Made by a program: the position numbers and the translations under genes. Positions 8,161 to 12,137 of a stretch of DNA of 12,137 nucleotides are shown piece after piece (positions within the stretch are counted from its first letter, which is position 1; each line of letters begins with the position of its first letter). A model generated the notes under the pieces. It had not been told where the DNA came from, searched no databases, and was given only the letters and a program-made list of their open reading frames with translations. The DNA is taken from assembly GCA_035591015.1 (NCBI GenBank), contig JAXIUW010189958.1, positions 1-12,137 of the forward strand, read 5' to 3'. This stretch comes from Cephalothrix simula. Its lineage: Eukaryota; Nemertea; Palaeonemertea; Archinemertea; Cephalotrichidae.

Positions 8161-9565
8161 ATGGGAGCCTCAATGTCAGCTTAGGTCAGAGACTGATGGA
8201 CGTCCACTAAATTCAGAGAAGCTGACTTGTGAGACTCTTTCCTTTGGTATTGCCATCTTTTTCAGACGCTCGAACTACATTGGTTTTGATTCCTGGCATC
8301 TTTATTCCTCATCTCTTCTCCATCCCCTGATGACATCTTTTGAGTATGTGACAAATCATCGTTTGTAAACTGCTCGCTAATCAAGCTAATTGTAGCATAA
8401 TTTGATACCATGGGCATAGAGATTCTAATCCGTTTAGAACGACTAGAATTACCTCATTTATTGAAATGTTTCATTTGGTTTTATGATGAAAATTGAATGT
8501 ATCATCTTCTTGTTCCTTTGATACAGATGTGCGATTCCCGTCTGAAAGAGGTCTTCAATGACAAATCATCTCTGTAATTAAACGACTTTAATCCCCCTCA
8601 GTAATCACCGTCTATCTCCTCCTAAAACGATTTAAATTTGGTGCTATATTCTATGCAGTGTGAATGGGATTTAATTCAATTATTTGACAAATCCCAAACT
8701 GTAATAGCTTAATTCGGCTCTCTTGTTACATTTTAAATGCGAAAGAGGATAAAACACTGGCATTTAAGTGTCATTCAGTAGAGATTATCGACAATTACAA
8801 TTGATCCTGATGCTCTTTTGAATTTTAAAACCAAAATTACGTTATCAATCTGAGGAAAATAGTAGTTATTAAGTAATTAAGTTTCAATTTATCCTTTTAA
8901 GTACTTAAATGTGGAATGCGTACTCCAGCGTAATCTCTGTTTCATATTGTGCTCCATTTGGAGTACGGCACTGAACTAAACGTCGGTCAGACAAAAAATT
9001 GGTGCAGACAGGCTGGTAACCTCTTTGTTCATTTAAATTGTCAAGGTTGAAAAATTCTGCTGTTTATGGTTACTTTAACATTGCGTTCTGAATTCTAATG
9101 TCCTGTTTTCATCTAGCTCATTTGTCAGTGAATCAGGAAATGGCATTGGCGTTATTTTGGGTTTTTATTGGTCATGAAGGCAAAATCCGATCCATCGAAC
9201 CCTTGAAGCCCTCTATATTCCTTCATTATTCCAATATAACCATTCCCCGGATCATTCCTAAGGCAAATTTCCAAAATCTAGAAGTGAACTCAGGCTGACA
9301 TTTTGGATTTTAAAGGTCAAGGAAAGGTACCCTCAAGATAAAAAATTCTTGTTTTGAAAATTTATAAAGAATACATGAAAAACCCGGAAGTAACCTTGCT
9401 GCCATCTTGGATTTTCTTTGATACCGGATATTGGTAAAGTATATAATACGCCAAGGTAACATACGACGGCGTTTTGAAATTTTCGACCAAAAATCGCCAA
9501 AAGAATTAGTTGTATGCCACTTTCCTAATCCCACAATCTTTAATTTTGCCTAGGTTGGAGAGTTT
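8161..9565. other. Mostly non-repetitive intronic stretch
   Basis: There is no coding signal and no inverted-repeat element here. The part 8340-8700 repeats TGACAAATCATC exactly (8349-8360, 8559-8570), with a third TGACAAATC at 8685, and has two TAATCC words (8426, 8589) of the kind bound by Otx-class homeodomains. These short words could be chance. The part 9300-9540 contains CCATCTTGGATTTT-like sequence that resembles dispersed-repeat DNA, but I could not define ends. Confidence 0.35.
8349..8570 (+). repeat. Exact 12-bp direct repeat TGACAAATCATC
   Basis: The two copies at 8349-8360 and 8559-8570 are separated by about 200 bp, and a shorter TGACAAATC follows at 8685-8693. They sit in otherwise unique-looking intron sequence. 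They may be paired transcription-factor sites in an intronic enhancer or coincidence; there is no direct evidence of function. Confidence 0.4.
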
Positions 9566-9573
9566 GCATTTTG

Positions 9574-9826
9574 CGAGGGGGAAGTAAATTCGATTTATTT
9601 CTGTACTCTACAGCCAAATAACTAATATTATTTGTTACATATTTATTAAAGATGATTACATTTATTAGTATATTTATTACAAATATATTAATTCATTATG
9701 AATTTTTTACATTTATTAAAATTTATTGTTTTGATTACAATATTACAAATTTATTATATTTATTACTAATTTATTAATTCATTATTTTAATACTGTGCTG
9801 CCTAAATGGGAGTTACTTCCCCCTCG
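9574..9826. mobile_element. 253-bp non-autonomous DNA transposon with 14-bp TIRs, 8-bp target duplication and A+T-rich core
   Basis: CGAGGGGGAAGTAA (9574-9587) is exactly inverted at 9813-9826. GCATTTTG flanks both sides (9566-9573 and 9827-9834), an exact 8-bp duplication. As with the element at 7437, an 8-bp duplication fits hAT-like and a few other superfamilies. It has no open frame for a transposase. Nearly the whole interior is a TTTATTA-rich tract, so the element is a G-rich-ended shell around A+T minisatellite-like DNA. Its termini differ from those of the 7437 element beyond a shared G-run, so it is a separate family. Confidence 0.8.
9628..9792. repeat. A+T-only-like TTTATTA minisatellite tract
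   Basis: About 165 bp made almost wholly of variants of ATTTATTA(C/A), such as ACATTTATTA, TATTTATTAC, AATTTATTA and TTAATTCATTA, with the last also appearing twice (near 9688 and 9775). It is the core of the 253-bp element. Irregular unit spacing argues for slippage growth rather than precise tandem duplication. Confidence 0.65.
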
Positions 9827-10342
9827 GCATTTTGCCTGAAGCCAATGTAATTAGGATAATCTCCTGATCTTATTATGGGTCATAGTTTTCACTTTTTGCC
9901 AATGATATTTCCAATCCAGACCTATTGTTCTTCCAAATCTTCGATACCCAGTTAAGGTTAACTCCGCTTTTGTTTTGCCTTATGCAGGTGCCGGAGAAAA
10001 CTCATCTCTTTTTTTCTTCAATTATGCGCTTCAAAAGTCGCCCATTAAGTATCGAAGGAATTTAATGGGTGATATTAGCTTAATAATTGGATCAACTTTT
10101 GAAAGAATGGTTTTTCGGTCCCCGTTCACGCGAAATCATAAATTCGATTGCTGTTAAGTGGGCTTAAGCCGAATCCTTCTTTAGGCACTTTCAAATCAAT
10201 TTACATCAACTTCATCAAATTGTTTCATTTCATCACTTTAAGAGATGCCGAATTATTAAATTATGAATCATTCATTTTAAAGAAGTGAAATTTTCCATTT
10301 AACCAATTTAATGGATCTCTTAACTGCAGTACGCGCCTTAAG

Positions 10343-10949
10343 CAGGTAAGAGAACCACCTTAGAACGAAAAACGTCCTTCAATCGAAGGATGGAATTCAA
10401 TATCTCGTGAGACTATCGCACAAAAACGTGTACTGTTGCCTGGTCCAATCAAATATTATCCGCAGATAGAAAGACGTCCTTTAATTGAAACAAGCAACTG
10501 GTAATCAAACCACTGCTTGAATACGATTTTTTATTACCATTAAAATATATAATAACCTATTTCACCTAAAAAATCGTAGTGCAAATGGCCATTTACATTT
10601 CATCGTCAAAATTTTCCAACTTCCACAAATTACACGGTTTACCCACCAATTATGAAAAAAATATAACATCTTATCTTTCAATTCCTATTGAGCTGATAAT
10701 CTTGATTTTCCAATTGTGGTCAAGGTTTGAAATTTTGTGAGCAAAGGCTTCTAAATTACACTAGGAACGTTATTTTATGCTAACATAATCCTTAAATGCC
10801 TAAAGAATACAAGTGATTGTTAATATTTTCCAAAAGTTGCTTCCCGTAGATATTTTGACAAAAATCAACAGCAAAATTCAGAAGAAATATTTGAAGGATC
10901 TCCTTCGATTGAAGGACGTCTTACAAACTAAGGATGGTTCCCTTACCTG
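10343..10949. mobile_element. 607-bp inverted-repeat element (MITE-like)
   Basis: The left arm from 10343 (CAGGTAAGAGAACCA...) and the right arm ending at 10949 are inverted copies over about 60 bp. They include an exact 19-bp core, ACGTCCTTCAATCGAAGGA at 10372-10390 and its complement at 10901-10919, which is itself partly palindromic (CCTTC..GAAGG). A third, diverged copy of the core (GACGTCCTTTAATTGAA) lies inside at about 10473-10489, next to a small CAAGCA..TGCTTG hairpin (10491-10519). I could not find a target-site duplication, so the exact ends are uncertain. It has no coding capacity. It is probably an old non-autonomous DNA transposon. Confidence 0.65.
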
Positions 10950-10954
10950 GTCAT

Positions 10955-11840
10955 GAAAAACCGCTTCTAAAATAGCGTTGATGTCGTCATTAAAGGTATT
11001 CGGTAAATTAATTCGGATATTTTTTTAGCGTGCAGATGTCGACTATGGCATTTTGGTCATGCTGTGTCGCATGATAATTAAGCCTGTTTCTGTGACAAGC
11101 AATGGAGCATTCTTGATGGAATAATAAAGGTCTAAAATTGAGCCCCCCTCCGTGATGAAAATAATTTTATGAACTATTTATACGGACAACTGAGCAAATT
11201 TAGTTGAAAATTAAGATTTCTAAAAAGTTTTTCTCAGGGTTTAGCGTTGTTAAGGATTTCCTTTTATCGGTTTCAAATTTGGCTAATTTTAGTAAATCTT
11301 TAGAATAAAGCTGTTCGAGGTGCCTTAAATTTACTGTCAAATGCGAAGTCAATATATGCACCCAGCATGCACTGCGATTGATAAGATCATTATAATAAGG
11401 TATGGCCCATTAGATGAATCTAAATTTGACAAATGCCATTTCCTGGGGCACTGAATTTAACGAAATTTCTTGTTCCCTTTTAAAAGATTAATCATTATAA
11501 TACTGTCTCAAATTTTGCCAATGGCCGAGGTCTGTAAAGTTTAATTGTTGGGGCTAGGTTGATTTATAAAATTATAAAAAATCCATTATGAAACACATAG
11601 AACCTTAAAGCAACGGAAATAACCATTCAAATATAGTTAAAAGACTGCTCCACCTTACAATAAATTGTAACAATGTAGTTTCAGAAAAGCCCTATTTTTT
11701 TAGTTTAAAAAATGTGGTGGAGTGCATGCCTTTTGGCTATTAGTCATCAGGGAGCTACTATGGTACACTTACAAGGAAGATGAATTTTTCAGCACCTTAT
11801 TAGTACGAAGGTAATATACAAACACAAACGGATGTTTTAG
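10955..11840. other. A+T-rich intergenic or intronic DNA without recognisable features
   Basis: I see no coding signal, element boundary or repeat array. A partial inverted similarity between TGCTCCACCTTAC (about 11646) and GTGGTGGAGTGCA (about 11713) is too imperfect to define an element. Confidence 0.4.
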
Positions 11841-11891
11841 CTACTCGGCCCAACGTGAGGGACCCCATAGATAATTATCACTGGAAAGGAC

Positions 11892-11961
11892 ATGCCAAAT
11901 GGAATAAACGGTGGTAGTTTTATGTCCCCACCGCCACCTGGTGGAGGCACGGCTGTTCAAG
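11892..11961 (+). CDS. Possible first coding exon of an unidentified transcript (low confidence)
   Basis: From an ATG at 11892 the frame reads MPNGINGGSFMSPPPPGGG and then TAVQ, ending in CAAG|GTATAC, a fair 5' splice site that would give a phase-1 intron. A TAG lies in frame at 11868-11870, so an initiating exon is easier to support than an internal one. A possible acceptor (GATGTTTTAG, ending 11840) would make 11841-11891 a 5' leader. The 70 bp are clearly richer in G+C than the neighbourhood, and the Gly/Pro-rich peptide resembles the disordered N-termini of many regulators, but I recognise no family. It cannot be the next rx exon, which must begin with the WFQNRR segment. It could belong to a downstream or nested gene, to an alternative transcript, or be noncoding. 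Confidence 0.3.
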
Positions 11962-12137
11962 GTATACGAATTTCGTGCATTGTAAATTTGCACGTGCTTC
12001 TGTATTGATCAATCAAAATCGTTGATAATGACCTGTAATTATTTTTTGAACCAATCAGTTGATCTTCATGCAATTCAAACTGTTATGATAAAGAGTTATG
12101 ACATGACTCTTAGAAAATTCACAAAAATGCTATAAAC

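Larger units (their letters stand above)
4576..11840 (+). other. Downstream rx intron (noncoding, repeat-rich, 7 kb or more)
   Basis: The next rx exon should begin with codons for VWFQNRRAKWRR. I scanned for that start after an AG acceptor and did not find it, so the intron probably continues past the window. The part from 4582 to 6810 is largely unique A+T-rich DNA with a small inverted repeat and an 18-bp tandem duplication. The part from 6811 to 8160 is a repeat island. From 8161 to 9565 the sequence is mostly non-repetitive. Two further inverted-repeat elements lie at 9574-9826 and 10343-10949. The stretch 10955-11840 holds nothing I can name. Confidence 0.7.

Noticed and set aside
9310-9534. 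74-codon minus-strand open frame
   Set aside because: It lies in repeat-like DNA with no domain signature or splice framing.
9628-9792. A+T-rich tract considered as a replication origin or scaffold attachment region
   Set aside because: It is fully contained within a transposon with defined ends, which explains it without a further function.
11646-11718. Partial inverted similarity TGCTCCACC / GGTGGAGTGCA
   Set aside because: The arms are short and imperfect, with no flanking duplication.

Overview
The window is animal nuclear DNA, A+T-rich (roughly a third G+C by eye), and almost entirely intronic and repetitive. The one securely coding segment is a 227-bp internal exon at 4349-4575 (+), framed by good splice signals. 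It encodes an acidic linker, a KKK basic patch and homeodomain residues 1-46 of a paired-like protein. The homeodomain matches the retinal homeobox (Rx/Rax) family almost residue for residue, and the exon ends exactly where paired-like genes carry their conserved intron (Gln46|Val47). This points to a metazoan, most likely a non-vertebrate bilaterian. The phylum cannot be fixed from this piece.

Layout. 1-4348 is the upstream rx intron, or intron plus anything further upstream. It holds a TTACCAAA-type repeat at the left edge, a decayed LINE reverse-transcriptase relic (480-563), a TCAGGGAA interspersed repeat (2413-2707), and a small CpG-bearing patch with four CGCGATAG words and a hairpin (2862-3458). 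After the exon, the downstream intron runs to at least the end of the recognisable sequence. The next rx exon, which must start with the WFQNRR part of helix 3, was not found, so that intron is more than 7.5 kb. It contains a dense repeat island at 6811-8160: a 205-bp foldback element, a G13 hairpin, and a 299-bp terminal-inverted-repeat element with a perfect 8-bp target duplication lying inside older GC-rich palindromic blocks. Two more elements follow: a 253-bp element with its own perfect 8-bp target duplication and an A+T-rich TTTATTA core (9574-9826), and a 607-bp inverted-repeat element (10343-10949).

Near the right edge a short G+C-rich open stretch (11892-11961), ending at a fair splice donor, could be the first coding exon of another transcript. 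This is tentative.

I found no RNA gene, CRISPR array, intact transposase or prokaryotic-type operon. The most informative novelties are the two independent non-autonomous DNA transposons with exact 8-bp duplications, the internal motif array in one of them, and the CGCGATAG cluster. No previously undescribed multi-gene system is visible. The listed open reading frames other than the homeobox exon are chance openings in noncoding DNA.
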